From Lingula anatina (lineage: Eukaryota; Brachiopoda; Lingulata; Lingulida; Lingulidae): a DNA stretch of 37,678 bases. Shown here piece after piece: positions 17,183-28,948 of this stretch; within the stretch, counting starts at the first letter, position 1, and each line of letters starts with the position of its first letter. The notes beneath the pieces were generated by a model, which was given only the letters and a program-made list of their open reading frames with translations, had not been told where the DNA came from and did not search any database. The position numbers were made by a program, and so were the translations under genes. The stretch lies in contig NW_019775794.1 of the NCBI RefSeq assembly GCF_001039355.2, forward strand, positions 30,080 through 67,757, in the 5' to 3' direction.

Positions 17183-20100
17183 AATTAACTTTTATGCTTA
17201 GGAAAATAACGCCTCGGTTAGAAATGTGTTGTTAGCAGTTTGCTATAGTAGAATGCTTTAACTACACAAAATGATATAGAAAAATCAAATTTGCAATTAA
17301 GAAATTAAATATATATTCCAATTCAAGTCAATCAATGTTTCAAGAGGTTCATCAGCTTGGTCATACTAACAGCCTGTTTTAATCAATAATAAACAAGTCA
17401 ATTTTTTAGCTCCGTTTCAGTCTCCGTTATGTTGCTTTCATCGGGGATTCAGCTTATTGCACACCTCAGGTAGAGGTGACACTCACGTCGTTAGCCTAGC
17501 TTTCAGTTACTGGAACATTTTTGAAACATTGTTGAGATTTCTTTATGAAGTCTCAAATATCTCACTTTGAAAAAAAAATCACTTTTTCTTAATTTAAAAA
17601 ACAAATTATCATTCTGTCCTTCAAACCTCAATCTGTACAACTCTCTTTTTTAGCCCATTGCCTATGGGGACAGTTCTGCAAAAGCACTAAATCTCATTCA
17701 TTAGCACTTCTGTTTTATGTTTTCTGATGTATTCTGAATAATCGCACAAATGGGCCCTAGTGCAAATATGAAAATGTGCAACATTTCGTGCAAGTCTGCA
17801 AACATACTTGATGTGATAACATTTGCTGTGACTCATTTTAATGTGATAATCGCCGACAGTTTGTGTAGTTCAAAAATAGCAAACTTTGACTTCTTGTAAA
17901 TTCTGTCGACACTGCGTAGGGATTTTACGTCGTTTTTTTCACACGCTATTACGTTGCGTCGTGTTCGTTGTGTGTAAAAACGCCAATTTCAGTGAAAAAT
18001 GCCGATAATTTCTTTCTCTTTTAATTTATTGAAATTTCAATTTCAAGACATGATAGACGAGTATGTAAGCTTCAATTTTATTCATTGGGGCAACATTTCA
18101 GAGGAAGAATTTGGTAGAGTAAATAGCGCTAAATTATAACGTTACGGTGATATTCTAGCATAACAACAGCATAACATTTGCTGGAACTTATTTTAATTTT
18201 AGTTCCTTTCGTAGCGTTGACGCTTTGCCAGTTTTTCTAGTGCTGCGTTTTTAGTAATGGCGCTCTTTCTCAACAGACGTCATATTTGAATTCGAAGTTC
18301 ATCTTTGTGAATTACTATAGTTGAAACATACGGTTAGTTATATAAGTAGAAAAGATAAATCTGTACAAGTTGGGAAAGTTTGTATAACCTGGTGTGTTAA
18401 AGTTAAAGGACAACAATAAACACCTGAACGCAGTCAAAACTCAATTTCCCAACCTTTTATATCATCATCATACCCTCCCCCCATAATATTTGTGCCGTTT
18501 TATTTCAGCATATTTCCTTTTAACCCAACTTTCCCTGTTGAATGGTTCGTCAACATCTAATTTAAACTATAATATCATTTTGTCATTTCCAATGGATCAT
18601 TAGGTAATTTCTTTATGAACTTTTGATCCCCCCTCCCCGCCTCGCGTTTTGTCTTCACTAACACAATGGGGTGATATTTGTGGAGTCCGTCACAATCATG
18701 GTTGAGACAGCATCAGAATCAAAACACCGCAGTCTCCATCGTAAGGTTTAGTTGGTCAAACATAGCAAAAACTGCTCAGATATTCAAATCAGTGAACCAC
18801 ATTGAGTCATGTCAAGAAAGCCAGTGACCTACATAATGTCGTTTCAATTTTATTTGGGGTTGATAAGGATCTGAAGTTAATTTTCGTCTGGCATTTTTTG
18901 AAATATACTGAACACAATTAAAAGTCGTCCAATGTATTTTTAATGTTGTAAAGTACAAATGAAGTTTCATCCATAAAATATTGGTTAGAGTTGAAAAGGA
19001 AAGGCGGTCACTTCAGCCTGTCACCTCCCCCTACCATGAATGTAATGGGATGGACAGCCTGGAAGGAGACGTCACTACCTCAGTGCTGAGTGATCAGGAA
19101 GTGGAGCGAAGGCGGCTTAGATATTAAGTATACGATTATCGTAATTTCAGCCATATCAGTATAACGTTTTAAGAAATCAATGTTAGGTATTTGGTGATAA
19201 GTTACTTGTGATTTATTTTTGAAAAGTATTTTGACACCCGTTTGACACCCATTTCCCAACATTTTCCCCCACGTACCATTTATTTCCTCCTTCACGTCAT
19301 CTCATCACGTCTCATAAAACAAAGGAAGATGCAGTTGCAATTCATGTTCAGTATTTTGAACTTCGTCGGTAGAAATAATAGTGGCAGACGAAGTTTACCG
19401 TGAGAAATGGCCAAGGAGGGGAAAATGCTGTGAAATGTCTTGTGAGAGTCTGGCTATTGGCATGTTGATATTTAGTGAGCGGTTGGTAGTGGAATTATAG
19501 AATAAGACATAGGTATAGTAATAAACGTCCGTTTTCTAAGTAAAGAATATAATTCAAGTATTAAGGGGATATAGTAATACACTTCCATTTCGAATATTGG
19601 CAAGATTCGTAAATTAAAATTTAACATTTCATTTCAATAAAATGTGTGAGCTAAACTGTGGTTGTATTGATTTCTGCGTGACATGTTATAAGATGAACCC
19701 TTCAAGACATAGGGGGCGAACTGATGACCCGAAATGCTGTTCTGAACGGGTTTGAAAAGGTTTTATCCAAAGGTGTCTTTTACGTGCTTTATATCAATAT
19801 AGCATCACGAATTTGAGGTGATTTACGAATTAAATGTTATATATTTAAAACGTACTCATATATCAGAAAGCATGGTCATCAGTTTAAAAAATGCTTTATT
19901 GTATTGAAATATGTTGTATACTATCGTAGTTTCAAGATTGTCACAAGTGACGTTTGTGAAATGGTACTATATGTGGTATTCTTCAGCAAGACAGCAAGGG
20001 ATGACTTTCTAGTTTGGATGAGAATAAAGTACGCAAAAATACACAAATTTTATGCCGGTTTAAAGCCAAATATTTTTCTGTAATATTCAACAATTTCACC

Positions 20101-21300
20101 TAAATCACCAATGAACACATTATCGAATCCATTCTACAAGTCCGGTGTCGAATTCTTAATTTCTGTTTTTACCGGCTGCGGCGAGAGTAAACTTCAGTCT
20201 TATTCTCCAAATGTACTGAAATCAAAAATGAGACGACTTACGCTCATTGTGTGTCTTTCTTTCAATGTTCAGAAGGGAAAAAAGGATTATCGTCTCTTGA
20301 AATTTGAGTATTTTCTGTCTTGTTGAGTAAGAGATGCCATTTTACGAATCAAGATCGATTATTTTGTGTCTCAGGTGAAGTATGTAGAATTAAGAAATTT
20401 CATTTCTATTTGAGAAAAATCCCTTCTTGAAAAGCTGATTTCGTACATGTAAATACCATTCATATGATGGAAAAGACACTATTTTCGTGTTTTACTTATC
20501 TCTGAACGTAGTTCTTACAATGTAAAATATGTACACGTTTTATCCTGAAATATATGTTTTTGCCATTAATCTGTTGAACAAATACATTTATGGGAATGAA
20601 AATTGCTTTATTTTCCAAATTTAACTGTTTTCGGCAATTCTGTCTTAACAGCATCATTCTATCGACCAGATGATGCAGAAATTATTGATGTAGGCCTATA
20701 TTCGAATTTATTCGAATTTATGTTCAGAAGGTTTTTTTCGAATTGAAAATAGATGTAGGAAATATGAGAATAATCTAAATAAATCGTTATCTGTCCCTTG
20801 GATTTTAAGCCTGATTTCATGTAAATGCAGTTTGTTTTCTAATTGAAAATGGATGTAGTAGACTATAGGAAATATGAGAAATATCGTGATCTGCCTATTG
20901 GATTTTAGCCCAAATTTCATAAGTGAACATGTAGTTTGTTCTGTAAGTAGTTTTTGCAAGGAATTTTTTTATTTCATATTCATTTTACTATGTAATGTTC
21001 ATTAGTCTTTCCATTNTTTTTTTAATTTTTAAAGTAAAACTCCTTCAAATTGGGTGGGTGGGAGGGAATTATATATATTCTCTGCCATCTTCACGGAATG
21101 CGAAAGAGCCTTCGAATGACCTAACTCTAAAATCTACTTTTCCTCATCACCTTCTATTTGATAACACTACTCAAGTGACCAGTCACATGATATTAACACT
21201 ACTCAGACCTTACTGAACAGTTCGCACATAAACGTCACGTGTCTGCGTACCCACAACAAATATATTTAACTAAACAACAGTTGAAATTGTGTTTCATAAA

Positions 21301-21376
21301 CAGTGTTTAAAAAGTCGGTTAGTTAACTGACCTTTAAATATTTTATCCAGTTAAACACTGGCCAGTTAACTAACCG
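21301..21376. repeat. Two interleaved inverted repeats (pseudoknot-like order)
   Basis: CAGTGTTTA (21301-21309) pairs with TAAACACTG (21352-21360). CGGTTAGTTAACTG (21316-21329) pairs perfectly with CAGTTAACTAACCG (21363-21376). The arms occur in the order a, b, a', b', so the two stems cannot nest. Confidence 0.85.
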
Positions 21377-21831
21377 GCTGTTAGCTCTTTTCCGGATAAC
21401 TGGAGGACGCAGCCGTCTGCACCTCCTGCTCGAAGAATTAGCCAATAAACTAACAAAAGCACGTATATCATGACGTTCAATATTTCAGGAATTAAAGTTG
21501 TCTTCAACCTTGAATCTCATTTACGAAATCAACTTTTTTTGCTCAGTGGCGCGTTTAATGAAAAATGATTTTTTCAAACTTATGAACTTGTAAACAATAT
21601 ACCAATTTATTGCCTTGCGTACAACAATGAACGACTTTTTCTTAAAGCAAAGACATTCCCTGCACATGCCATACAAACAAACTGGCAGCTTGGCCAATTA
21701 ACTTGGTCATTTAACTTGCCCATTATGCTGTTAACAATGCAAAGACACCATAAAGAATGGGCCCAGCCAGGGCGTAATAAACATGGGGTCTGGGCTTTTT
21801 ATGCATAGGACTAGATTTGGTCCGGGCCTTT

Positions 21832-21863
<32 letters not shown>
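21832..21863. repeat. (CA)n microsatellite
   Basis: About 15 pure CA units upstream of the TLR gene. Confidence 0.95.
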
Positions 21864-21865
<2 letters not shown>

Positions 21866-22538
21866 CTATTTCGAATGAAATTTTGAATTCCACAGAAAAG
21901 ATGAAGTGATAAGATTTAAAACGATTTATCTAAATTTCAAACCGGTACTGCGGTGGAGTTGCCATGCAATCCAGGACATTTAACCTATGTAACTTCATTA
22001 AATTTACACAAATAACTTAAATGCGCTGACTACAATGTCAACAAGCATTGCTTTAACAGTAGTTCTAAAATGGAATTAGGTATATTGATCATGGCTGGTA
22101 TCTCAGTCAGTGAATATCACTACCATACTCGTGATCTGCTGAAGAATCCATTTACGTGAACGCGAAGTAATTGTTTATCTTACCGGAAGAAAACAATAGT
22201 AATGTGGGCGGAAATTCAGAAATTCGGAAACGCAGCAAGTCCAATTTCATATGATACCCGTGACTAGATTACAGTGCGGTGTGTGTCACTTGATAAATGA
22301 TGATAGGAAATGAAAGTTACTTTAAAAGGATTTGTAATACTTACGTGCATAATATTTTTGCCTCCAACAAAACGTTTTAGACAGTTAATGAGAAGATCAA
22401 CTGGGATAGGTTTTATTAATGTATTTTTGGCTCGGATATTTCATATGGAATTACTGATCAAACCAGTTATTGAGCTATGTAATTTCGCACCGACAGAAAG
22501 AACACCCTCGCTATTCTTCATATATCCTTCATAGAACG

Positions 22539-22898
22539 GTGAGTTTCTGTTGATTTTCTCTCTTTTTATGATTTTATTTGACACACGTACCTCTGCCTTA
22601 GTGCATGTACATTCTATAAAAATATAATTGAGGAATTGTTAATTAATTATTACATCCAGTGTTTGCCTCTTAGAAAAATAAGTTGCTGGACCGAAAGTCC
22701 AGCCATCTTGAAAAGTAGCTGGACTGAATGTCTGCCAGGTGGGAAAACTTATCAGCCCATACTAAAAGTTGTCAGCCCCGGGCAGACGGTCCAGCCTTAA
22801 TTTCTAACACTGATTACATCTGATACACTGTATCTAAAAATTTAAAGAAATGCGGGAAACGTAAGACGTTCACTTAGGCATGTTTGTTTCACTTTCAG
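22539..22898 (+). other. Probable 5'UTR intron of the TLR gene
   Basis: A good donor (ACG/GTGAGT, exon end 22538) and a good acceptor (TTTCACTTTCAG, next exon at 22899) bracket 360 bp immediately before the TLR start codon, leaving only CATAACA before ATG. A split leader with an intronless coding region would explain why the acceptor sits 7 bases before the ATG. The upstream leader exon start is not known. No transcript evidence is available here. Confidence 0.55.
22657..22812. mobile_element. 156-bp hAT-type MITE with perfect 8-bp target duplication
   Basis: ATTACATC occurs directly on both sides (22649-22656 and 22813-22820). The ends are CAGTGTT...TAACACTG, short inverted repeats. The interior has the hairpin GCTGGAC...GTCCAGC. 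An 8-bp duplication with CAG/CTG termini is the hallmark of the hAT superfamily. It has no coding capacity. Confidence 0.88.
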
Positions 22899-22905
22899 CA
22901 TAACA

Positions 22906-25635
22906 ATGACTAGAGTCAGTCTTCACACGGGATACTTATTCATACGTACATGTATTTTGGTTTCCCTGTGGGCGGCCATGTCGGGGAAAACGACAGCAAC
23001 TGCAACCCACAAGTGTGTTATCCAAGTGCACCACGGACCAAGAAACGCTGCAAATGTGAACTGCAGGCGACGACATCTACGAGCGATTCCAGTCGATCTC
23101 CCGATAACAACAATTACTGCTGATCTCTCATATAATGATTTCAGGATCATACATGATAAACAGTTTCAGTTCCTGTCGAAACTGAGAAGCTTGCTTCTTA
23201 AATCGTGCAATATATCATACCTGAATAAGGACGTGTTTTACGGCCTTGACCTTCTAAAAGTCTTGGATTTGAGTGTCAACCATCTACGACATCCACCCGA
23301 ACAAATCTTTAAGCCGCTGAAGTCTCTCAGGAGTATCGATCTGTCTTATAATAAAGATATTTTTGGATTGTCACTTACATCAACGCTTTTTAAAGATTTG
23401 CAACGATTGCATACCATTGATCTGCAGAAAATTGGATTGCAAAACATTTCAGATGGTGTTTTCGGCACAAGTATGGAGCTCAAAGTGCTTCAACTATCAT
23501 ACAACAAATTTCAGCATCTTCCTGAAGCAATATTCACCAACCCTAAAATAAGGAATATCCTTCTAAATCATAACCAAATACACGATTGTCGCATTAAAAT
23601 TTCAACTAGCTTCTCTCGTGAAAGACTTTACCTGAGGTTGTATTCCAATCGAATTTCGAAGTTATGTAGAACAGATTTACAACCTCTGTCAGCGTATGGC
23701 CAACTCAGTCTGGATGTGGGACGGAACAACATAACACAGATATGTGACAACACTTTTACAGACATACAGAGCATCGGGGAACTATCAATTTCCTTTAATC
23801 CTCTTTGCAAAACTACACTGCGGCACTCTACTCATCCAGTCAGGCCAGTTAGCTGCAAAGCATTTCAGAATTTTACCTACAGTTTAAGGAAGAGTAGAAT
23901 TTCTACCTTGAATGCCCGACGTATAGGCTTGTTCTTTGATAAACTAGATCCGATTACATTCTTTCACCTTCAAAATACATCTCTAAGAAAATTAGATATT
24001 GGACAGAATCATTTAGGGCGTGTGCAACCATTAACTTTTAAATTCCTGACCAATCTTACCGATTTAAAATTAAATAATTGTGGGATCAAGCCCTTTTCGC
24101 TAGTAGCTGCTTTAAAGCCCCCCAGAAACACGATCAAAAGTATAGATTTTAGTTACAACAATCTGGATACAAATATTCTTGTTGGTACTCTAAACGCATG
24201 TCCACACTTAACTAAACTCCGTTTTATAAACAATTTGGATTCCTTTCAGTCGCGTAAGCGAATGCATTATTACGTGGAGGATCACTCAAGTATAAGGAGC
24301 TTGGAGTTTAGGCCTAATAAACGAAATGGAAATGAATGTTTTGTCTTCAAAAACCTGTCGTCTTTGGAAGAGCTTACCGTCAATGAACTCAATGAAGCGT
24401 CTCCCTCCTTCAATTTGAAAAAGCTAAAGCTTCAAGATTTACAACAATTACAGACCTTAGACCTGTCTAGAAACAATGCATACTTACATTGTGATATACA
24501 GAACGCAGATTACTTCAAAGGAATGCCAAATCTCCGAGATTTACAAATGAGTTCTAACAGGCTGTATCTTACCAATGCCCCAACACTCCTCGTTATGTTT
24601 CAATCCCTTCACAATGTAACAAATGTAGATTTAAGTAGTAACTTGTTATCGGAACTACCAGTGGGAATGTTTGACTCTATGGAGCGTCTGAGATATCTAA
24701 CTCTTTTAAGAAACAGACTGCAGACTATTCCCAAGGGACTATTCAGAAACTTGAATCAACTCCACACCTTGAAACTCTCCTCTAATTCCATATCAAACAT
24801 CCAAGATGGCGCCTTCGATGGCTTAGTATCGCTACGTGTACTTCAAATGGGCAACAATAAGTTAATCTGTGACTGCAATATACGGTGGTTTCAGCAATAT
24901 TTTCAGAGACTTGACAAGGAGGACTCAGAAGAGTTTTGCTTTGGTACTCCTACAGGTACATCAAAGAGAATTCCAATCACTGAATTCAAACCTGACTGGT
25001 GGCAGTGTGATAACAACACGGCGAAGGTGGCGGTCAGTATCCTTGGGGTGGTACTATTCATGTGTTTTATAGCTGGTATTGTTTACTATGCAAGATGGGA
25101 CATTAGATTCGCTTTGGTAGTCAGGTTCGGGTGGCGATACTGTGCTAAGATTCCACAAGATGATGACGTCAACCTTGTGAAGATATTCGATGCCTTTGTT
25201 TCGTATAGTTTACTGGATACGGCCTGGGTTGCTGCCGAGCTGATCCCAAATCTGGAAAATGACGAACAATTCAACTTTCGTCTTTGTATCCATGAGCGCA
25301 ATTTCCTTCCCGGCAACTCTATTGTAGAAAGTGTTGAAGGAGCCATGGACGGCAGTTACAGTGTCATTTTCTGGATTACTCAAAACTTTCTGGAAAGCGA
25401 GGTTTGTGATTTTGAACTGAATTTGGCCAAGACTAAGCTCTTTGGAGGGAAAATTTGCTCGGTTATTTTCATATTTGAAGAACGTTTTGATAAAACCCAA
25501 CTACCGCAGCCAATGGGGATTATGATACGACATTGCCAATGTCTTTACTGGCCAGACCTGCGGTTGCGCAAAAGGGACGTTTTCTGGAAAAGACTGAAGC
25601 TTGCCTTGTTGGAAAACAAACCAAAAGATAATTGA
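22906..25635 (+). CDS. Toll-like receptor, single cysteine cluster type, intronless coding region
   Basis: The product is a type I membrane receptor of innate immunity that senses a ligand with leucine-rich repeats and signals through TIR adaptors such as MyD88. The 909 residues start with a hydrophobic signal segment (about 9-26). Next come an LRRNT-like pair (Cys37, Cys53, then LRAIPVDLP) and about 20 LRRs, many with LxxLxLxxN (for example LKVLDLSVNHL at 117-127 and LHTLKLSSNSI at 619-629). One LRRCT follows (Cys655, Cys657, Cys678, Cys701), then one membrane helix (about 706-728) and a TIR domain (about 760-905). TIR box 1 is FDAFVSYS (761-768), box 2 is LCIHERNFLPG (793-803) and box 3 is FWKRL (893-897). 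A single LRRCT puts it with vertebrate-like (scc) TLRs, not Drosophila Toll. Box 2 has Asn where Asp is usual. The start at 22906 is preferred over Met25 because it supplies the whole signal peptide. No intron, stop or frameshift interrupts it. The ligand is unknown. Confidence 0.96.
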   Translation: MTRVSLHTGYLFIRTCILVSLWAAMSGKTTATATHKCVIQVHHGPRNAANVNCRRRHLRAIPVDLPITTITADLSYNDFRIIHDKQFQFLSKLRSLLLKSCNISYLNKDVFYGLDLLKVLDLSVNHLRHPPEQIFKPLKSLRSIDLSYNKDIFGLSLTSTLFKDLQRLHTIDLQKIGLQNISDGVFGTSMELKVLQLSYNKFQHLPEAIFTNPKIRNILLNHNQIHDCRIKISTSFSRERLYLRLYSNRISKLCRTDLQPLSAYGQLSLDVGRNNITQICDNTFTDIQSIGELSISFNPLCKTTLRHSTHPVRPVSCKAFQNFTYSLRKSRISTLNARRIGLFFDKLDPITFFHLQNTSLRKLDIGQNHLGRVQPLTFKFLTNLTDLKLNNCGIKPFSLVAALKPPRNTIKSIDFSYNNLDTNILVGTLNACPHLTKLRFINNLDSFQSRKRMHYYVEDHSSIRSLEFRPNKRNGNECFVFKNLSSLEELTVNELNEASPSFNLKKLKLQDLQQLQTLDLSRNNAYLHCDIQNADYFKGMPNLRDLQMSSNRLYLTNAPTLLVMFQSLHNVTNVDLSSNLLSELPVGMFDSMERLRYLTLLRNRLQTIPKGLFRNLNQLHTLKLSSNSISNIQDGAFDGLVSLRVLQMGNNKLICDCNIRWFQQYFQRLDKEDSEEFCFGTPTGTSKRIPITEFKPDWWQCDNNTAKVAVSILGVVLFMCFIAGIVYYARWDIRFALVVRFGWRYCAKIPQDDDVNLVKIFDAFVSYSLLDTAWVAAELIPNLENDEQFNFRLCIHERNFLPGNSIVESVEGAMDGSYSVIFWITQNFLESEVCDFELNLAKTKLFGGKICSVIFIFEERFDKTQLPQPMGIMIRHCQCLYWPDLRLRKRDVFWKRLKLALLENKPKDN

Positions 25636-27272
25636 TTGCTTCTTTTGCATGTCAGAACATGGTGCCTTTGCTTTACTTACCTTCGTTCTTTTTTATTTGA
25701 AAACTGTTTTTATACCAAACTGTTGGTAACTGCTAGCTGGAAAAGAGGTGGTGAGCTTTGTACTGTAGAAAAGACAATTAATTGACTTTCGTTGCTGACG
25801 CACTTTATAAAGTGATTGTCACTTTTATGCAGTGTACCGGTATTATATATTTAAAGTGCACATTATGCCTATCTCTGAACAACTGCGTTGACCCTACTGT
25901 ACGTAACAGTTTTGTTGCGTTGTTTTGGGGGAAAATTACGGGTCAGAAAGAGATGCCTTCGTTTGTATGGAAAAGAAGCTAAAAATAAGAGTTCAGACAT
26001 TTTTTCTACAACATAATCGGACAGAAATGAAATATTGTGGTCCATTCTGCGATGGGGGTAATCTATTAACATAATATAGTGTTTAAAACATTACACTGTG
26101 CACCGGTAGATGGAGCTACCGACTGCGATAGTAATTAACTGATAATGTATGTGGGAAATGCATCGTAGATGAGATCATCTGTTGAGTATTTTAAACGAAC
26201 ACCACTTGGCCTCATATTTTAGCCGGGCAGTGACACTCACAACAATCCACAAGCTAGTATATGAACCAGTACATTGCATTTTATATGCTTTAAAAAGAGC
26301 GCTATAACCTTCTGATATTTTCTTAGAAGAGGTGTGTCAAAACTAACGAATAAATAATTGCAACGTCTAAATGACTTTGAATTTATTTATACTTATTATA
26401 TGAATTCTGTAAAGGTTGTAATGCAAATTCTATATTAAACGATGAAATAGAAGTGTAATGTAACAATTAATTTTATAGTGTATCATTCTGCAAAAGGGTG
26501 CTCATAGACAAGTTTCCCGAAATAAAAGAACTGTCGCCAGAAAATTGGTCTCAATATTTAATCCAAAATTTTTGTTAATGTTGACTAACGGTGAATTGAT
26601 ATGGGATATTGTACCTGTTTTATAACGGGTGGATACATTAGTAGATATCGTATCGGGATGTTATCTTATCTAAAAAAATCTAAATTGCAAATGAAAGAGT
26701 TCCCGGCAGTCATTTATAATATTCAAATATGGAAATGGGTATTGCTTTTGATCTCTCGTAAAACAACGCCAAACTACATATATTAAGACAGCGTGTGTAC
26801 CGGTGTAACAGGCCCCAGTTTCACACACACAAAAAAAAAAAAATAATAATAATAAATAAATAAAATAAAATAAATAAAATAATAAATAATAAAAAAAATA
26901 ATAAAATTCAGTTCCCTGTCTAGAAATACCATGAGAGTGCTGTTACACTGCTCCTGATAGGGTGAGATGTGCCCATATGACTGTGTAACCTTGGTAATTA
27001 AGTTCTTAGCCAGGGAACCTGGCTTATGTTTTTTTGTGATAGGAGTGGTAGTCCTAGGAATGAAAGCCCAGACGCCCTTTTTCTTGACATTTTTCATGCC
27101 ATTTTCTTTAGTTTTTTTTTCTTTTACATATTTTGCACCAATGCTCCAACTTGAACATTCCCGGGCCCATCATAATACGTTGATAAAAAAGAATAAAGCA
27201 GTAAAAGATTGGTGAGGGCATTTTCAACAATAAAACACCAACACTAAAAGTAATAATTAAAGATACCGAAAT
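25636..27272. other. TLR 3'UTR and non-coding spacer
   Basis: AATAAA occurs at 26349-26354 and 26521-26526 and ATTAAA near 26435; any could serve the TLR transcript. An A/T simple repeat (A-run, then AATA/AAATA units) lies at 26830-26906. No other gene recognised. Confidence 0.55.
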
Positions 27273-28948
27273 TTCTGCTCATTGTTGTCTTTTTCCCCGT
27301 CATTCGTCTTTGTCGAAGTCATCATTTTTTTCATTGTCTTCAAATATTCATGAAGCCCAGATTTTGGGAGAGGGGCAACTGCCGCAATGAAGCCCACGAA
27401 ATCCTCTAGCTAATTTCATTTACAAGCACACGTACCACATCGTCACCATAATAACAATATAAGCTCTTTCTGTAAAATAGCAAAATTTCTGTCCACAATC
27501 AACTGATTTTGTAAGAATGAAAATATCAATTGAATAACATGACTATAAACCAATGTTATGAGATATGGTATGTTTAACCTGAAGCTAGGGGATGAACAAG
27601 GACAGTGAGAAGTCGTTCTCTGTAATGGGTTCCTGACCACTCCTCTAGGTCCAACCTTATCAGTAAAATACGTCCATGCCAAGTAAGTGTCTCGTCTGTC
27701 AAGCTGCAGGCAAATATGACATCAGTGCAAACATTGAATCGCCGAGTAGGAGAAGGGGTTGGGGCAACGAAAAAATTACTCACTTGAAGTTGGCCATCGA
27801 CTGACTGGGGTCTCGGTCCTCGATGCAATATATCAAGAACTTGTTTATAAATATTTAAAGTGGTAAAAAATGAACGGGGCCCATCATCCTCTTCTCCGCT
27901 AAGAACTGACGTGGCTGAAAATGTAGGGCGGGGTGGGGGAGGGGAATAAGCTCCTATCCCCTCCCCCTGCCCCTGCAAATATTTTTCTCAGCCTACTGTC
28001 CTTATCATATAGAAATAAAGAAATACAGTGTTAGGTATGTGTGATGTAAATGGAAATGACTTTTATTTTATTTTATTTTATTTTATTTATTTATTTATTT
28101 ATTAGTTTTGGAAACTTTTAAGGTCAGACTAAAAGAGTGCTTTCTTATGCAAGAATGATAACTTACAGAATATCTCTAAACCAAAATCATAAGAATGGAG
28201 ATATTCATAATATATGTGTCTGCTTTCTCTGAATTTCGTTGTTTGCATCACAGGCTGATGATAAAAAAAGGTAGACATGAAGACATTTAACGTGAACATA
28301 CATTGTAAATTTGTGTTGTATTAAAATACGAATATAGAGTAGAAACTGAGTGTGTCTTATTACTAGAAGCAACTACACTGTGTTTATTTCACAACTCAAA
28401 TGCTCAGTTAATACAGATAAGAAAATGACAGACAAAGTCAAAGCTAAAATGACACACCAAACGAAACCACTGAATATTGTCACAGAAAAGCAAAGTGTGT
28501 ATAAAAACGGCCAATACATTATCTTTAAAGTGGTTTTTAATACTTCTAATTATTATCTATTTTGACCTGGGATTTAACATATGTATTACTGCGAACTCAA
28601 TTTATTATCGTGTATTTATTTATTATTTATCTATTTTCCTCTTGTGGGTAATTATCCTGTGCTTTATTTCTTTTTTCTTTCAATCCGGGTCAACACACTC
28701 CTTGCCATAGAGTTGCTGTGTACATGTAGCTGAAGCATAGTCTTTAGAATCTCCATTAAAAAGTAAAATGTGTCCCTGATCAAGGTGGGACTACAGAGCT
28801 ATACTGGCGCAGAACAGACTTGCAATTTCTTTTGGATTTCAAATTAATTCTTTCCTTTGCTCTCAATCTTCTAAACATCTAAACTGAACAGTCCTCCTGC
28901 CGACAATCTCCAACCGCAAGCGTAGCTAGGGCTTATTTTTAACATAAC
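27273..28948. repeat. Duplicon copy B1 (partial, matches the first ~1.5 kb of copy A)
   Basis: Collinear with 14456 to about 15990 and still more similar to 29529 to about 30970. B1 and B2 share features that A lacks, such as a (TTTA)n tract (28061-28104 in B1, about 30087-30140 in B2) and an 'AATACAGTGTTAGGTATGTG' block before it. The copy is cut off by an assembly gap. Confidence 0.9.

Larger units (their letters stand above)
14456..21014. repeat. Large non-coding duplicon, copy A
   Basis: This 6.6-kb segment is collinear with 29529-36873 over almost its whole length, with scattered substitutions and small indels. The shared sequence starts at TTCTGCTCATTG (14456, and 27273 in copy B1) and stops abruptly after GTCTTTCCA (21014, and 36873 in copy B2). 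There is no long ORF, and short ORFs are not conserved in frame between copies. No terminal inverted repeat, LTR or target duplication was found at the borders, so it looks like a segmental duplication and not one transposon. Confidence 0.9.
21015..22305. other. Unique non-coding DNA upstream of the TLR
   Basis: No gene recognised. It starts where copy A loses homology to copy B2 (there is a poly(T) tract with one N at 21016). It contains the interleaved inverted repeats at 21301-21376, a (CA)n tract, and the presumed TLR promoter near its right end. No convincing TATA box was identified. Confidence 0.6.

Noticed and set aside
14456-21014. Duplicon as a single Helitron, LTR or TIR transposon
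   Set aside because: Border sequences show no LTR, inverted ends, Helitron CTRR end or target duplication, and there is no coding sequence.
22310-22534. 74-residue ORF upstream of the TLR
   Set aside because: No recognisable domain; it overlaps the probable leader exon and ends at the leader donor region, so it is at most an upstream ORF.
27574-27978. 134-residue minus-strand ORF in copy B1 with proline-rich start
   Set aside because: The frame is broken at the matching places in copies A and B2, and no family motif is present, so it is a chance ORF.
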